This document shows positions 1 to 12,706 of a DNA stretch of 22,500 nt, one piece after another. Each line of letters begins with the position of its first letter. The stretch's first letter is position 1. This DNA is from Symbiodinium natans (taxonomy: Eukaryota; Sar; Dinophyceae; Suessiales; Symbiodiniaceae), in contig CAJNDS010002635.1 of NCBI GenBank assembly GCA_905221605.1, positions 1,015,918 through 1,038,417 on the forward strand. The letters run 5' to 3'. The notes under the pieces are model-generated. The model was given only the letters and a program-made list of their open reading frames with translations. It made no database searches and had not been told where the DNA came from. A program made the position numbers and the translations under genes.

Positions 1-484
1 TCACCCGACATCACTTAAAAATCACAAACACCCCCTAAAACCCCAAACGCCTGAATTCCTAAAGCAACGAAACTCCGAACCCAAGACCCTGAGGCCCCTC
101 AAGCACCCGAAGCCTTTGAAGCCCCTAAACCCTGAAACCCTAAATCATAAACCCTGAACGCTAAACACTTTACCGTGTATGCCCCCGCCCCCCCTTCGCC
201 CCCCAAAACCCTAAACCCTAAACCCTAAACCTAAACCCTTTTACTCAGAGACCACGGCCCGAAAGCAAAAGTTGAGGTGGACGGGCCCTGGATTCTGGCC
301 CAAGTCACCTGAATCCGAGGCCGGCTTTGGGAGGGAAGGGGGCGGGGGGGAGCTGGGGGGGGGGATGGGGTTTAGGGTTTAGGGTTTAGGGTTTAGGGTT
401 TAGGGTTTAGGGTTTAGGGTTTAGGGTTTAGGGTTTAGGGTTTGGGGTTTGGGGTTTAGGGTTTAGGGTCTAGGGTTTAGGGCT
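1..484. repeat. Degenerate and perfect telomere-type arrays, both orientations
   Basis: CCCTAAA-like sequence lies at 1-240, perfect near 205-238. It is followed by a unique island (241-360, no supported gene) and a TTTAGGG array at 368-484 with TTTGGGG variants. Confidence 0.85.
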
Positions 485-938
485 TTAATAGGGGTTGTCC
501 AGGGTCGGAGCGGGCGGGCTGTGTGTATGTTCTTCGGGGAGGAGTCGGGACCTAAAGGTAGTTGAGCCTTCAAAACCGAACCCTGCAACCCTGAAAGCCT
601 AAATCGCAAGTTCCGCAAAGCCCAAAACCCCTATTGGGGGCCCTGGAAAGCTGCTGTTTGCCCTGCAGCCGAAAAAGCCGAGCAACAAAAACAGCTTGCT
701 GTTGCTTCATAGAGCTTATCATTCGGGAGTCCCGCCTTACTACAAGGGTCTAGGCCTTAGGGTCCCTGAACCCTAAACCCTAAACCCTAAGGGTATCCCC
801 AAAAAAGGAAGGGTTCAGGGGTTTCCCAGTAACCGGAGTATAACAGGGGCACTCCTTTTGGGGCGAGGTACTGCATAAGGGAACCTTGAACCTAAAAAAA
901 GGGGAAAAGGGTACCACTTGGCCACCAAGTCATAGGGT
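485..938. other. Unique island with a foldback element, no supported gene
   Basis: This is mixed GC-rich sequence with short CCCTAAA runs (773-790) and one family-1 foldback copy (822-931). I see no coding signal that can be defended. Confidence 0.5.
822..931. mobile_element. Family-1 foldback element, copy A
   Basis: It has the family plan: a CCCAGTAACC-like start, CACTCCTTTTGGGG, a spacer with AAGGGAACCTTGAA, AAAAAAAGGGGAAAAGGGTACC, and GGCCACCAAG. The left and right halves are complementary. Other copies are at 4446, 8524 and 9022. Confidence 0.6.
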
Positions 939-1440
939 CTAAACCCTAAACCCTAAACCCTAAACCCGAAACCCTAAACCCTAAACCCTAAACCCTAAAC
1001 CCTAAACCCTAAACCCTAAACCCTGTACCGAAACCCTAAACCCTAAACCCTAAACCCAAAACCCAAAACCCTAAAACCCTAAACCCGAAGGCTTTTTCGG
1101 GCTGAGTGTATTCCGAGGGGAACGCAAAGCCGCAGCCCTGGACTCTCTGAGGTCCCTGCCACTGGCGTACGCACAGGCCAGATCCTGCGATTCAGGGGTC
1201 ACCCCAAACACGTAGTTATAAGGGCTGTTATAAGGGCTGTGCTAGGGTTTAGGGTTTAGGGTTTAGGGTTTAGGGTTTAGGGTTTAGGGTTTAGGGTTTA
1301 GGGTTTAGGGTTTAGGGTTTAGGGTTTAGGGTGTAGGGTGTAGGGTGTAGGGTGTAGGGTTTAGGTTTAGGGTTTAGGGTTTAGGGTATAGGGTTTAGGG
1401 CTTAGGATTTAGGGTGTAGCGTGTAGGGTGTAGGGTTTAG
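939..1440. repeat. CCCTAAA array, island, TTTAGGG array
   Basis: A C-strand array (939-1087) faces a G-strand array (1244-1440, with TGTAGGG variants) across an island of about 155 bp. In the island GTTATAAGGGCT is directly repeated (1216-1239). Confidence 0.85.
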
Positions 1441-1599
1441 GTGTTGGGGTTCTGGGCTTGGGGCTTGGGGTTTAGGGTTTAGGGCATACGAAGCCCTAGG
1501 CAATACTAGGCTCGTCATTCTGAGACAAGGAAATTTCCTGCAGTCACGGGTTGCGGTCCCATGAAAGGGCCCAAACTCCTTCCACCCTAAACCTGGGAC

Positions 1600-2275
1600 C
1601 CTAAACCCCAAACCCTAAGTTCAATAAACCCTACACCCTGAACCCTAACCGCCAAACCCTGAGCCCTAAACCGACCCTGAACCCCAAACCCAAAGCCCTA
1701 AACCCTAAACCTTAACCCCCCCCCCCCCACCCTAAGCCCTAAGCCCGGTCCACATCTCCGAGGAGTGCCGTGGCTGGGAACTCGGTGCTCGGCGGTGGCA
1801 GATCCTGGCGAAGGGCTTAGGGCTTACGGCTTAGGGTTTAGGGCTAAGGGCATATAGGTTCAGGGTTTTAGGGGTTTTGGGGTTTAAGGAGTATAGGGTT
1901 TAGGGATTACATAGGGCTTGCAGGGTTCAGGGTTTTAGGGGTTTAAAGGGTTTCGGGCTTGCAGGGGTTAGGGCTTATAGGGATAAAGAATTATAAGGTT
2001 TAGGGAATATGTAGGGCTTATCGGGTTTAGGACATATCAGGTTTAGGGATACAGGGTTTAGGGATTATAGGGTTTAGGGCCTATACGGTTCGGGTTTAGG
2101 GTTTGGGCTTATAGGGTTTCGGGTTTAAGGTGTAGGGTTTAGGGTTTATAAGGGCTAAAGCAGGGTTCAGGGTAAAGGGGACGTATGGGGGTGCGTAGGG
2201 TTTAGGGGGTAGGGTTTTGGGATTCGCGTTCGGGGGTTTAGGCTGTGGGGTTGGGGGTTGGGTTTCGAGCTTAGC
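1600..2275. repeat. Degenerate telomere-type tracts
   Basis: Degenerate CCCTAAA (1600-1745) with a poly-C run, a unique island of about 70 bp, then strongly degenerate TTTAGGG (1819-2250) mixed with TATAGGG, TTCAGGG and TTTCGGG units. No gene is supported. Confidence 0.75.
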
Positions 2276-2403
2276 CGGGGCTGGCTGCTGTCTTCATGAG
2301 GACGTAGAGGTTTTGGTTGCAGGGCTTTAGTTGTGTTTTGACAGAGATTCAGGAATGCCTGGACTCTGTATTTACGGTTGTTTAGTTTAGGGCTTTAAGT
2401 TGT

Positions 2404-2500
2404 GATGTTCCCCCTTATACGAGTCCTTCATAGGGATTAGAGTACCCCCCCCCCCTAGAATCCCGATTAAGGAGCTGTTAGTATAAAAGGGAACATCCCA
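2404..2500. mobile_element. Family-2 foldback (MITE-like) element, copy a
   Basis: Ends GATGTTCCCCCTTATAC and GTATAAAAGGGAACATC are inverted. The match continues inward (TAGGGATT against AATCCC) to a poly-C loop. Short flanking matches (GCTTT) may be target-site duplication. Related copies are at 5393-5533 and 15733-15842. Confidence 0.65.
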
Positions 2501-2672
2501 AGCTTTGCGGCTGTAGGGCTTGCACGGTGCAGGGCTACTTGGCAGTGGCATCTTTTCCTTCGAAGGTGCTGCCTTTGCCAGTCTTGATGGCGCGTTTGCC
2601 GTGAAACGGAGGTACGGCGAGCTGCCGCAATGTTTGGCTCAAAGCCGAGTTCTGTCGAGACATGACGATTTA

Positions 2673-2760
2673 CCAAAATAGGGGTACCCCGTTTATGTTG
2701 TATAATTTCCCTTAAAGGGGCCCCCAACTTGTTTTAAAGGGTACCCCTAATTTCGGAAAA
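2673..2760. mobile_element. Family-5 foldback element, copy a
   Basis: Terminal inverted repeats CCAAAATAGGGGTACCC and GGGTACCCCTAATTTCGG bound about 55 bp. A second copy is at 16996-17090, and the tips resemble those of the large foldback at 11156-11320. Confidence 0.6.
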
Positions 2761-2796
2761 CCCCCACCACGCGAGGTCCTCATCCCCTTGACCAGG

Positions 2797-3641
2797 AACC
2801 CTAAAACCCTAAACCCTAAACCCTAGACCCTATAAGCCCTAAACGCCGACCCCAAAAAGTGCTGAAATTTCAGACCCCGAGGCCCGAAAGCCCTAAAGCC
2901 CTAAATCCTCAGCTCCAAAACCAAGCACCAGCCCTAAAGCCCCAACCGCCCTAAGATCCTAAACCCTGAAAGCCCCCAAAACCTCAAGTCTGCAAACTCT
3001 AAACCCCTAAACCCTAAACGCTGCCCTAAAACCTAAACCTTTAACCCTAAACCCTAAAACCTAAACCCTAAAACCTAAACCCTAACCCCAAGCTCTGCAG
3101 TCCCTTCTTTCCTCCACTCGGCTTCATCGCAAGGCATCTGGGGCAAAAGGCAGCCAAGAAGGTTTCGGAGCTAGCACTGGCCGCCGCGGCGTGCAATCGA
3201 AGGTTTGCAAAACTTCGGGAACCCCCCCATGTATGTGCGTTTAGGGTTTAGGGTTTAGGGTTTAAAGTTTAGGGTTTAGAGGAATGTATGTATGTATGTA
3301 TGTACGTGTGTAGGTATGGCGTTTTTTTCAGGTAGATAGAAAGGCACACGAACAGACAGATAGGGGTAAGGGTTTAGGTGTCAGCGGTTAGGGTTGAGTC
3401 TGAGGGGTCAGGCGTCAGGGCTTAGGCTGTCGGGTTTGGGAATCCCTAAACCCTAAACCCTAAACCCTATAAACCCTAAATCCTAAACCCTAAACATTGG
3501 AGCATTTAGGGTGTAGGAAGGCTCTGCTCAGCACCTATTTCGTTAACACAAGAATGTAGTAAGCAAACCCCGTCTCTTACCCTAAACCCTAAACTCTAGA
3601 CCTTGCTTTACACCCTAGAACCCAAAATCCCTAAACCTAAG

Positions 3642-3672
<31 letters not shown>

Positions 3673-4135
3673 AAAAAAAGCCCTAAACCCCAAACCCTAT
3701 ACCCCAAAAACCCTTGACCCCTAAACCACGGACCCCACAACCCTCAGCCCTACACCCCCCAACAGCCCCTACACACCACAACCCTAAACCGCAAAAACCC
3801 TGAACGCCAAACACCCTGAACCCCAAAATTCCTGAACCACCCGAAAATCCTAAACCCCCAAAACCCTTAACAACCCTCAACCCTCAACCCCCAACCCTAA
3901 ACCCTAAACCCCAAACCCCAAACCCTAAACCCTAAACCCTAAACCCCAAACCCTAAACCCTAAACCAAGGGCAGCCAGCCTGCGGGCTCTCAATCGAATT
4001 GGGCTGAGGCGATGCAAAACATCTCTGAGGGCTTTGGCTCCGTCCTAAACCCTAACCCTAAACCCTAACCCTAAACCCTAAACCCTAAACCCTAAACCCT
4101 AAACTCTAAACCCTAAACCCTAAACTCTAAACCCC
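2797..4135. repeat. Long mosaic of CCCTAAA-type arrays with short islands
   Basis: Degenerate CCCTAAA fills 2797-3090, 3446-3495, 3681-3965 and 4045-4135, with one short TTTAGGG run at 3240-3275. Also seen are a TATG microsatellite (3284-3303) and a C21-A17 composite homopolymer (3642-3679). Islands at 3095-3235 and 3966-4044 have open frames on both strands but no assignable gene. Confidence 0.75.
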
Positions 4136-4146
4136 CGTCCTGTGGC

Positions 4147-4247
4147 CTAGCCCTCCTCTATCAGGCGGACCCAGTTCTCTATATCAGCCTCAGACAAAAC
4201 GGGGCACCAAGTAGCCCCCAAGGACCCAAGCTTCGACTTTTGGGATC
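4147..4247 (-). other. Exon-like frame ending SEADIENWVRLIEEG-stop
   Basis: A GCCGCAG acceptor-like site is followed by 33 codons ending in TAG at 4147. The closing segment (LSEADIENWVRLIEEG) looks like a protein C-terminus. The island sits between CCCTAAA and TTTAGGG arrays. It is unassigned. Confidence 0.28.
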
Positions 4248-4299
4248 CTGCGGCTTACAGCGGTTGCGGCGCGGAACTTCGCGCTAAGACCTGAAGACC

Positions 4300-5390
4300 T
4301 GGGTTTAGGGTTTAGGGCTTAGGGTTTAGGGTTTAGGGTTTAGGGTTATCGAAAGCCCTGAACCCTATTCCCTACACCCTAATTAAGTCCGAAACCCTCA
4401 ACCCTACTCCCTCCCTCTACCCCCCCGGATTCCCCTCCCCCACCGGTAGCCCAGTCACCAGCTTACTGTATTCTGCAGGTACTCTTTTTTGGGGTTGGCC
4501 ACCTCACAAGGGAACCCCAAAAAGGGAGGGGTAAACGGGTAGCACTGGGCCACCAAGCTATCGGAAACCCTAAACCCTAAGCCCTAATTAAGCCCTAAAC
4601 CCTAAACCCTAAACCCCAAAACCTAAAAAAAAAACCGAGGTTTATAAACAAAGAGTAGTTTTGTCTGGGGCTCGTGTGGGCGCTCCGCTGGTCAGAGCGC
4701 CTGGAAAAGCATACCGGGAAACCCAGGAAACATCAGTGCTCGCCTGAAACCCTGAACCCTAAACCCTGAACCCCAAACCCTATAGCCTATATCCTGACAA
4801 CATGTCACCTTAGAGCAAAACGATGCTTCGACTGCGGTGCCACCGGCGCGAATTGTATGCCTCAAGCTATTTGCTCCATGGTTGCCATTGTCTGATGCCT
4901 TGTCAGGTGGAGAGAGCCTAGGGGTTAGGGTCTAAAGGGTTTAGGGTTTAGGGTTTAGCACTTGAACCCTAAACCCTAAAGTCCAGGGCTGATAGGGTTC
5001 AGGGTTAAAGGTTCTCGGTGGCAGGGGCTGGGGTCCAGGAGACACTAGTCTAAACCCCAAACCCCTTGAAGCAAATGAACGCTTACCAAGCTCACACCCC
5101 AAAACGTGAACCCCAAAAGTTGACCACCCCCCCCCCCCCCCCCCCCAAACCCTAAACCCTAAACCCTAAACCCTGAGTTTTTTACAGGACTTGAGTCCCC
5201 TAAACCAGGGTTTAGGGTTGAGGGAGTCTAGGATTTAGGGTTTAGGGTTTAGGGTTTAGGGTTTAGGGTTTAGGGTTTAGGTTTAGGGTTTAGGGACCTA
5301 CGCCGCGTGTGGGTTGCGGATGCAAAAGGGTGAGCCTGCAGTAGCCCGAGTCCAAGCCTCGAGAACCCCGAAGCCCATGCCCAGGTTAAA
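4300..5390. other. Islands and short arrays, no supported gene
   Basis: TTTAGGG arrays lie at 4302-4345 and 5207-5295, CCCTAAA at 4563-4635, 4745-4780 and 5146-5175, and a C20 run at 5127-5146. The arrays meet head to head at about 4935-4980 (TTTAGGG then CCCTAAA). A short Cys-rich frame (CFDCGATGANC, plus strand, 4824-4856) is too short to call. Confidence 0.6.
4446..4560. mobile_element. Family-1 foldback element, copy B
   Basis: It begins TAGCCCAGTCACC and ends GGGCCACCAAGCTA, with the shared core (TTTTGGGGTTGGCCAC, CAAGGGAACC). It is flanked by TTTAGGG/CCCTAAA sequence on both sides. Confidence 0.62.
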
Positions 5391-5541
5391 GGTTGGGATG
5401 CTCCCCCTTATACTACCAGTCCTTAGAAGGGAAAATACGTACTAGGGTTTAGGGTTTAGGGTTTAGGGTTTAGGGTTTAGGGTTTAGGGTTTAGGGTTTA
5501 GGGTGACAGCTAGTCTAAGGGGGAACATCCCACGTTAAAGG
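5385..5541. mobile_element. Family-2 foldback, copy b, with perfect 8-bp flanking repeat and internal TTTAGGG array
   Basis: TIRs GGGATGCTCCCCCTTATACTA and TAGTCTAAGGGGGAACATCCC are flanked by GTTAAAGG at 5385-5392 and 5534-5541. That is a good target-site duplication. A TTTAGGG array of about nine units (5442-5503) fills the centre. Confidence 0.75.
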
Positions 5542-5655
5542 GTTCAAAGCTTGGGGCCTGCGATCGAAAACGGGGTTAAGGGTTGAGGGGCTTGGGTTGG
5601 AGGCCGGGGGATTGGTATGGCCTGAAGCCCTGAACTCCTAAACCTTACACACTAA

Positions 5656-6240
5656 ACCCTAAACCCTACAAACCCTAAACCCTAAACCCTGAACCCTAAA
5701 CCCTAAACCCTAAACCCTACACCCCAAATCTGTGCCACAGTTGCCACTCCTCCGCAATGGCGTCGAGGAACACCAGAGCGGCCGCGGGTATTCTGCAGGT
5801 GCTGGTCCCGGTTTTCGGGTTTAGGGTTTAGGGTTTCGGGTTTAGGGTTTAGGGTTTCGGGTTTAGGGTTTGTAGGGTGTATAGGGTGTTAAAGATTTAG
5901 ATTTTGTAGGGGCTTGGAGTTTGGACCACGATCCCGGCGGCCTTCGGGCTGCCAACTGACATCATTCCAGGTCGCGCCGAGGGGATGGAGCTAGGGAGTT
6001 AGGGAGTTAGGGAGTTAGGGAGTTAGGGAGTTAGGGTTTGGGGTTTGGGGTTAGCGCGTCTTCGAACTGATTTGGCATGTTTCACGTGAATGGGCAGCAT
6101 GCAGGATGTAGGTCTTAAGCAAGAAACGGGTCAAGGGTTGAGGTTGAGGATTAAGGCGCTCTCCGTAAACCGCATCCCAAAACCTCCAAACCCTAAACCT
6201 TAACCCTAAACCCTAAACCCTAAACCCTGAACCCTTCAAA
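5656..6240. repeat. Telomere-type arrays including a GGGAGTTA octamer run
   Basis: CCCTAAA at 5656-5722, TTTAGGG/TTTCGGG at 5815-5870, five copies of an 8-bp unit GGGAGTTA at about 5995-6037, and CCCTAAA at 6188-6235. Islands between them have no assignable gene apart from the frame at 5731-5792. Confidence 0.75.
5731..5792 (-). other. Exon-like frame IPAAALVFLDAIAEEWQLWH
   Basis: A CACCTGCAG acceptor-like site is followed by a helical-looking stop-free frame. It ends at GGCACA|GATTTG, a possible GA donor, and then CCCTAAA repeats follow. It is unassigned. Confidence 0.28.
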
Positions 6241-6260
6241 ACGTCAAAGCGCCCTGCCTT

Positions 6261-6338
6261 TCACTCTGCCTCCATCTCAGCGGGCTGCGGCGGTGGCGGT
6301 GGTGGCGCCGACGGCTCCATGTAGTCCTCAGGCAGCTC
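6261..6338 (-). other. Exon-like frame with proline run, ending in stop
   Basis: After a CCCGGCAG acceptor-like site the frame reads ELPEDYMEPSA, six Pro, QPAEMEAE and TGA. Codons are GC-ending and the composition resembles a C-terminal tail. The island is bounded by a CCCTAAA array (6188-6235) and the long TTTAGGG array from 6354. No gene can be assembled around it. Confidence 0.33.
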
Positions 6339-6353
6339 CTGCCGGGCTCGGGG

Positions 6354-6657
6354 AGGGTTTAGGGTTTAGGGTTTAGGGTTTAGGGTTTAGGGTTTAGGGT
6401 TTAGGGTTTAGGGTTTAGGGTTTAGGGTTTAGGGTTTAGGGTTTAGGGTTTAGGGTTTATGGTTTAGGGGTTTAGGGTTTAGGGTTTAGGGTTTAGGGTT
6501 TAGGGTTTAGGGTTTAGGGTTTAGGGTTTAGGGTTTAGGGTTTAGGGCTAGGGTTTAGGGTTTATAGGGTATAGGGTTTAGGGTTCAGGGTTCAGGGTTC
6601 AAGGTTCAGGGTTTAGGGTTTCGGGATTGGGGTATTTTGGGGTTTAGGGTTTAGGGT
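6354..6657 (+). repeat. Long TTTAGGG array
   Basis: Roughly 190 bp of nearly perfect TTTAGGG is followed by about 110 bp with variants (TTCAGGG, TTTATAGGG). It is the second longest array of the window. Confidence 0.9.
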
Positions 6658-6756
6658 TTGGCAAGTGATGGCTGACTCACTTAATCCTAAATTTGCAATC
6701 CGTGTAGTCGCCAAGTGTCTCGCTTCGTGACAGTCCGCATGACCGATTGCATAAAC

Positions 6757-7565
6757 CCTAGAAACCCTAAACCCTAAACCCTAAACCCAACACCCTAAAC
6801 CCTAAACCCCAAACCCAACACCCTAAACCCTAAACACAACACCCGAAACCCTAAACCCCGGTCCCTAGACCTAAACCCTAAACCCTAAACCCTACATCCT
6901 AAACCCTAAACCCTAAACCCTAAACCCTAGCACTTGGTCTAGGTCTACATCCCGCATGAACGCGGAAGTCGCCGTGCAGTGACGGCATCGGGGTCCTCCT
7001 GAGCCGACGTGGACTCCTGGCTGCGGAATGTGGCTGGAGTCGGGGTTTAGGGTTTAGGGTTTAGGGTTTAGGGTTTAGGGTTTAGGGTTTAGGGTTTAGG
7101 GTTTAAGGTTTAGGGGTTAGGGTTTAGGGTTTAGGGTTTAGGGCGTGTAAAGCTTGTACCCTAAGCCCCAAGCCCAAAACCCTGAACCCTACCTGTCCCA
7201 CACCGAGCCCTAAATGAGAATTCCCCACAGGAGGGCCCGTGTTCGCCCCAGCAGTGACCACACAATAAAATGGTTTAGGGTTCAGGGTTAAGGGCTTAGG
7301 GGTTGGGAACCCTAAACCCTAAACCCTAAACCCCAAACCCTAAACCCTAAACCCTAAACCCAAAACCGGATTAGGGTTTGCTAAGTTTACTAGGCACCTA
7401 AACCCACTGGAGCAAAGGAAGACGAGGCCTCGCGGTGCGTGCGGCGCGCGATCTCGGAACCCACAAACTGCCTGTAGGGTTTTGGGGGGTGTAGGGTTTA
7501 GGGTTTAGGGTTTATGGTTTAGGAGGGTTTAGGGTTTAAGGTTTAGGAGGGTTGAGGGTAGTGGT
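6757..7565. repeat. Alternating CCCTAAA and TTTAGGG arrays
   Basis: C-strand arrays at 6757-6930 and 7310-7360, G-strand arrays at 7043-7145 and 7480-7565. Islands at 6931-7042, 7146-7300 and 7366-7475 are unique and GC-rich, with no supported gene. Confidence 0.8.
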
Positions 7566-8078
7566 TTAGATTGGTTCAGTCGTAGTAATGGGTTTGCAGG
7601 GTTCTAGCTGTTTTGCCGTGCTGCTGGTTCGGTGACTGCTTTGCTCCTGCTGTGGCGGCAACTGGTCAGCTGCATTCGCGGCTGATTCCTTCGGCATTGG
7701 GAAACCCAACATCCTCAAATGCGATTTGTCTTGACGCGACAACTTGTGCCAAAGTCCTGCAGTGAACGCCGTTGCAACCAATCGTCTGCCTGTCCAAGGC
7801 TCTGTGCCGTGCCAAAGAGAGGGATTGAAAAGCATGGGTTTGTGTCGGATGTCATGAACTTGTCCTGCCATTGGAGCCAGGGATGGCTGGACTTGCCGGT
7901 ACTCAGTGCCACTGAGGTTTTGTATCCATAGCTCACCTCCCTTTCCAAGAGTGTCATCGTCCAAGCAAACGACCAGATTCATGGTGTCAGACTGATTTTG
8001 CACGTCCCGATGTGGCATCAAAGTCACGCCATCGTTGATGCTTGTGGAAGTCCATGTGGCCTCTGTATAGCAGGTTTA
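7566..8078 (-). pseudogene. Fragment of dinoflagellate-type retroelement or 2OG-Fe(II)-like domain
   Basis: The open frame runs from just after an in-frame TAA (8076-8078) to a TAA at 7566, about 169 codons. It has no ATG near the start; TSTSIND-GVTLMPHRDVQN precedes the first good Met. Visible are an HRD (HxD) motif, GGELWI, then FNPSLWHGTEPWTGRR with the distal His and Arg, then LGFPMP. This H-x-D…H…R order is that of 2-oxoglutarate/Fe(II) double-stranded beta-helix enzymes. From memory, very similar segments occur in dinoflagellate retroelement polyproteins. The last 45 residues are low-complexity Gln/Ser/Thr. Both ends fall in TTTAGGG-like sequence, so it is a truncated fragment. Function is not claimed. 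Confidence 0.6.
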
Positions 8079-8127
8079 GGGGGCTGTTCACAAGCAGGGG
8101 TCTTTCGATCAGGTTCGCTTATTGACA

Positions 8128-8450
8128 GAGCGGGTTTAGGGTTCAGGGTTGAGGGTTTAGGGTTTCGGGTGTAGGGGTTTAGGGTTTAGGGTTCAGGGTT
8201 GAGGGTTTAGGGTTGAGGGTTTTGGGTGTAGGAGGATACACAGAACGACCCACTGCAAGTCAAGCTGTCGTGGCAGGGTCTGTCAAGACAAGTTGCAAGG
8301 AGTTGACAGGATGCAAAAGCATCGTATGACCCTAAACCCTAAACCCTAAACCCTAAACCCTAAACCCTAAACCCTAAACCCTGAACCCTGAACCCTGAAC
8401 CCTGAACCCTGAACCCTGAACCCTAAGCCATGAACCCTAAGCTGGGAGAT
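8128..8450. repeat. TTTAGGG-like then CCCTAAA arrays
   Basis: Degenerate TTTAGGG/TTGAGGG (8128-8232) abuts the truncated retroelement domain. After an island of about 95 bp, CCCTAAA (8330-8430) turns into CCCTGAA units. Confidence 0.8.
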
Positions 8451-8523
8451 GAGCGACTTCTCTGCACTCAAAGTCTCAGACATATATAGCCAGTCCTACC
8501 CTAAGCCGAAGAACCTAACTTAG

Positions 8524-8634
8524 TAGCCCAGTAACCATATTATAGTAAGGCACCCTTTTTGGGGTTGGCTACTGTACAAGGGAACCCTTGAACCCCAAAA
8601 AAGGGGAAAAGGGTACCAGTGGGCCACCAAGCTA
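8524..8634. mobile_element. Family-1 foldback element, copy C
   Basis: This is the best-preserved copy. TAGCCCAGTAACC is at the left tip and GGGCCACCAAGCTA at the right. Inner arms GGCACCCTTTTTGGGGTT and AACCCC-A6-GGGGAAAAGGGTACC are complementary. Confidence 0.66.
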
Positions 8635-8697
8635 AGCCCCAAGCTCTGGCAGCCCCGAACACCCAAGCGTTAAACGGGGTCCCCTTTCCGGCCTAAT

Positions 8698-9720
8698 CCC
8701 TAAACCCTAAACCCTAAACCCTAAACCCTAAACCCTAAACCCTAAACCCCAATGCCTCTCATCCCCACCACCATCCCGCAATGAGCCTAAAACCCAAAAA
8801 CTTCTTAAAGCCCTGAACCCTAATCCATATAGCACCCAAACACCGAATGTCTGCCCACCAAATACCCCCCCCCCCACCCCCCTATACCGAAAGCCCTACA
8901 CCCTAAACTCCAGCATTTGACCTAAACCCGACACCCCTAACAATGCAAACCCAACAACCTAAAGAAAGCCTACACCACCCAAAAGAAGCCCTCAATCCTA
9001 GACGCACCCCCCTTGGCCTGGTAGCCCAGCTACTATAGTCAGGGTGCCCTTTTTGGGGTCGGTTACTTTTACAAGGGAACCTTGAAGCCCTAAACCCTAA
9101 ACCCTAAACCCTACACCCTAAGCCTAAACCCTAAACCCTAGACCCTAAACCCTAAAACCTAAACCCTAAACCCTAAACCCTGAACCCTAAACCCTAAACC
9201 CTAAACCCTAAACCCTAAACCCTAAACCCTAAACCCTAAACCCTGAACCCTGAAGCCTAAACCCTAAACCTAAACCCTAAACCCTAAACCAACCCAAGTT
9301 GGCCTGACTGTCTCGATGCCGGGGCCAACCATGGTCAGTCCGCGCCTCAGACGAACCTCGGCGGTTTAGGGTTTAGGGTTTGGGGTTTGGGGTTTAGGCT
9401 TGGGGTTTAGGGTTTGGGGTTTAATTTGTTTGAGGGTTTGGGGTATAGGGTTTAGGGTGTCTAGGGCTTAGGGTTATAGAAATGGTTTAGTTGGGGTTCG
9501 TGTCCGGGGCTTTTTGACGGGTGTTGACGGGTTTTTTAGGTCTGGTTTAGGGCTTGGGGTTCGGGGTTTGGGCTTGGGGTGTGGGGGTGTCAGGAGTCAG
9601 AGTTGGGGGTTTGGGGTTTAGGGTTTGGGGTTTAGGGTTGGGGTTTAGGGTTTGGGGTTTAGGGTTTAGGGTTGGGGGTTTAGGGTTGGGGGTTTGGGGG
9701 GTAAGGAGGTTAGGATTTAA
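8698..9720. repeat. CCCTAAA arrays followed by TTTAGGG/TTTGGGG arrays
   Basis: C-strand at 8698-8750 and 9088-9290, G-strand at 9363-9480 and 9545-9710 with many TTTGGGG and GTTGGGG variants. No gene is supported in between. Confidence 0.8.
9022..9087. mobile_element. Family-1 foldback element, copy D, truncated by CCCTAAA array
   Basis: The left half is intact (TAGCCCAGCTAC to CAAGGGAACCTTGAA). The right half is replaced by a CCCTAAA array starting at the point where the other copies continue AACCCC. Confidence 0.6.
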
Positions 9721-9723
9721 GGA

Positions 9724-9842
9724 TTATTCATGCGTCCAGCGCTCACTTCTTTCGCTTGTCCTTATAATAATATTACGAAGTGAATTACAATCATAAGGTT
9801 TTATAAGGAAGGAACGAAGAATGAGAGAAAGACGCATGAAAA
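9724..9842. mobile_element. Foldback element with TTCATGCGTC ends
   Basis: ATTCATGCGTC at the left and GACGCATGAA at the right are inverted, and complementarity extends for about 40 bp (CACTTCTTTCG… against CGAAGAATGAG, CTTATAA against TTATAAG). It is AT-richer than its surroundings. It marks the border between the telomere-repeat zone and the 3' flank of gene 2. Confidence 0.65.
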
Positions 9843-10038
9843 CCGTAATGATTGTATGAACGGCCGGACGGTGGAGAAGGTACTAAGTTAGTGAGGAAAG
9901 ATCTCAAAGTCTGGTGTTCGCAAGCTCACTCATTATAATATGGTTTTTACCGGGCTAATAAGGGATTCATACTGCCCGGTTAATAGAAATAAAATAGGAG
10001 CCTCACATACGCACACATGCACACGCACACGCACGCAC
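9843..10038. other. 3' flank of gene 2
   Basis: AT-rich sequence contains an ACCGGGC…GCCCGGT inverted pair (about 9949-9981) and a CACACGCA/TGCG-rich stretch (10005-10050). No gene is seen. It could hold the 3' UTR of gene 2. Confidence 0.4.
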
Positions 10039-12534
<2,496 letters not shown>

Positions 12535-12706
12535 CTTCCGCAACGCAACCACCACACACATATATCAACGTCACCCCCGAGACAAATCGCCCCACGCCTG
12601 GTTTTCCTCCACCGCAAGTCTATGGCCCGAAAATCGCGTTCCCACACCCGAAACCCCTTTGCAAGGGGATTTGGGTTTGGAGTTGGGGATGCTGCAGGGA
12701 TTAGGC

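Noticed and set aside
1-500. A true chromosome end at the left edge of the window
   Set aside because: Arrays are short, degenerate and in both orientations, and they continue throughout. Nothing marks a terminal array.
4812-4895. Zinc-knuckle-like frame CFDCGATGANC
   Set aside because: The spacing does not match CCHC, the frame is 28 codons, and other frames are open as well.
7719-7931. Plus-strand open frame of 70 codons
   Set aside because: It is the shadow of the minus-strand HxD domain, whose motifs are recognisable.
9554-9796. Gly/Trp/Phe-rich open frame
   Set aside because: It is translated TTTGGGG/TTTAGGG repeat (GLGFRVWGLGF pattern). The same applies to the frame at 3683-3880.
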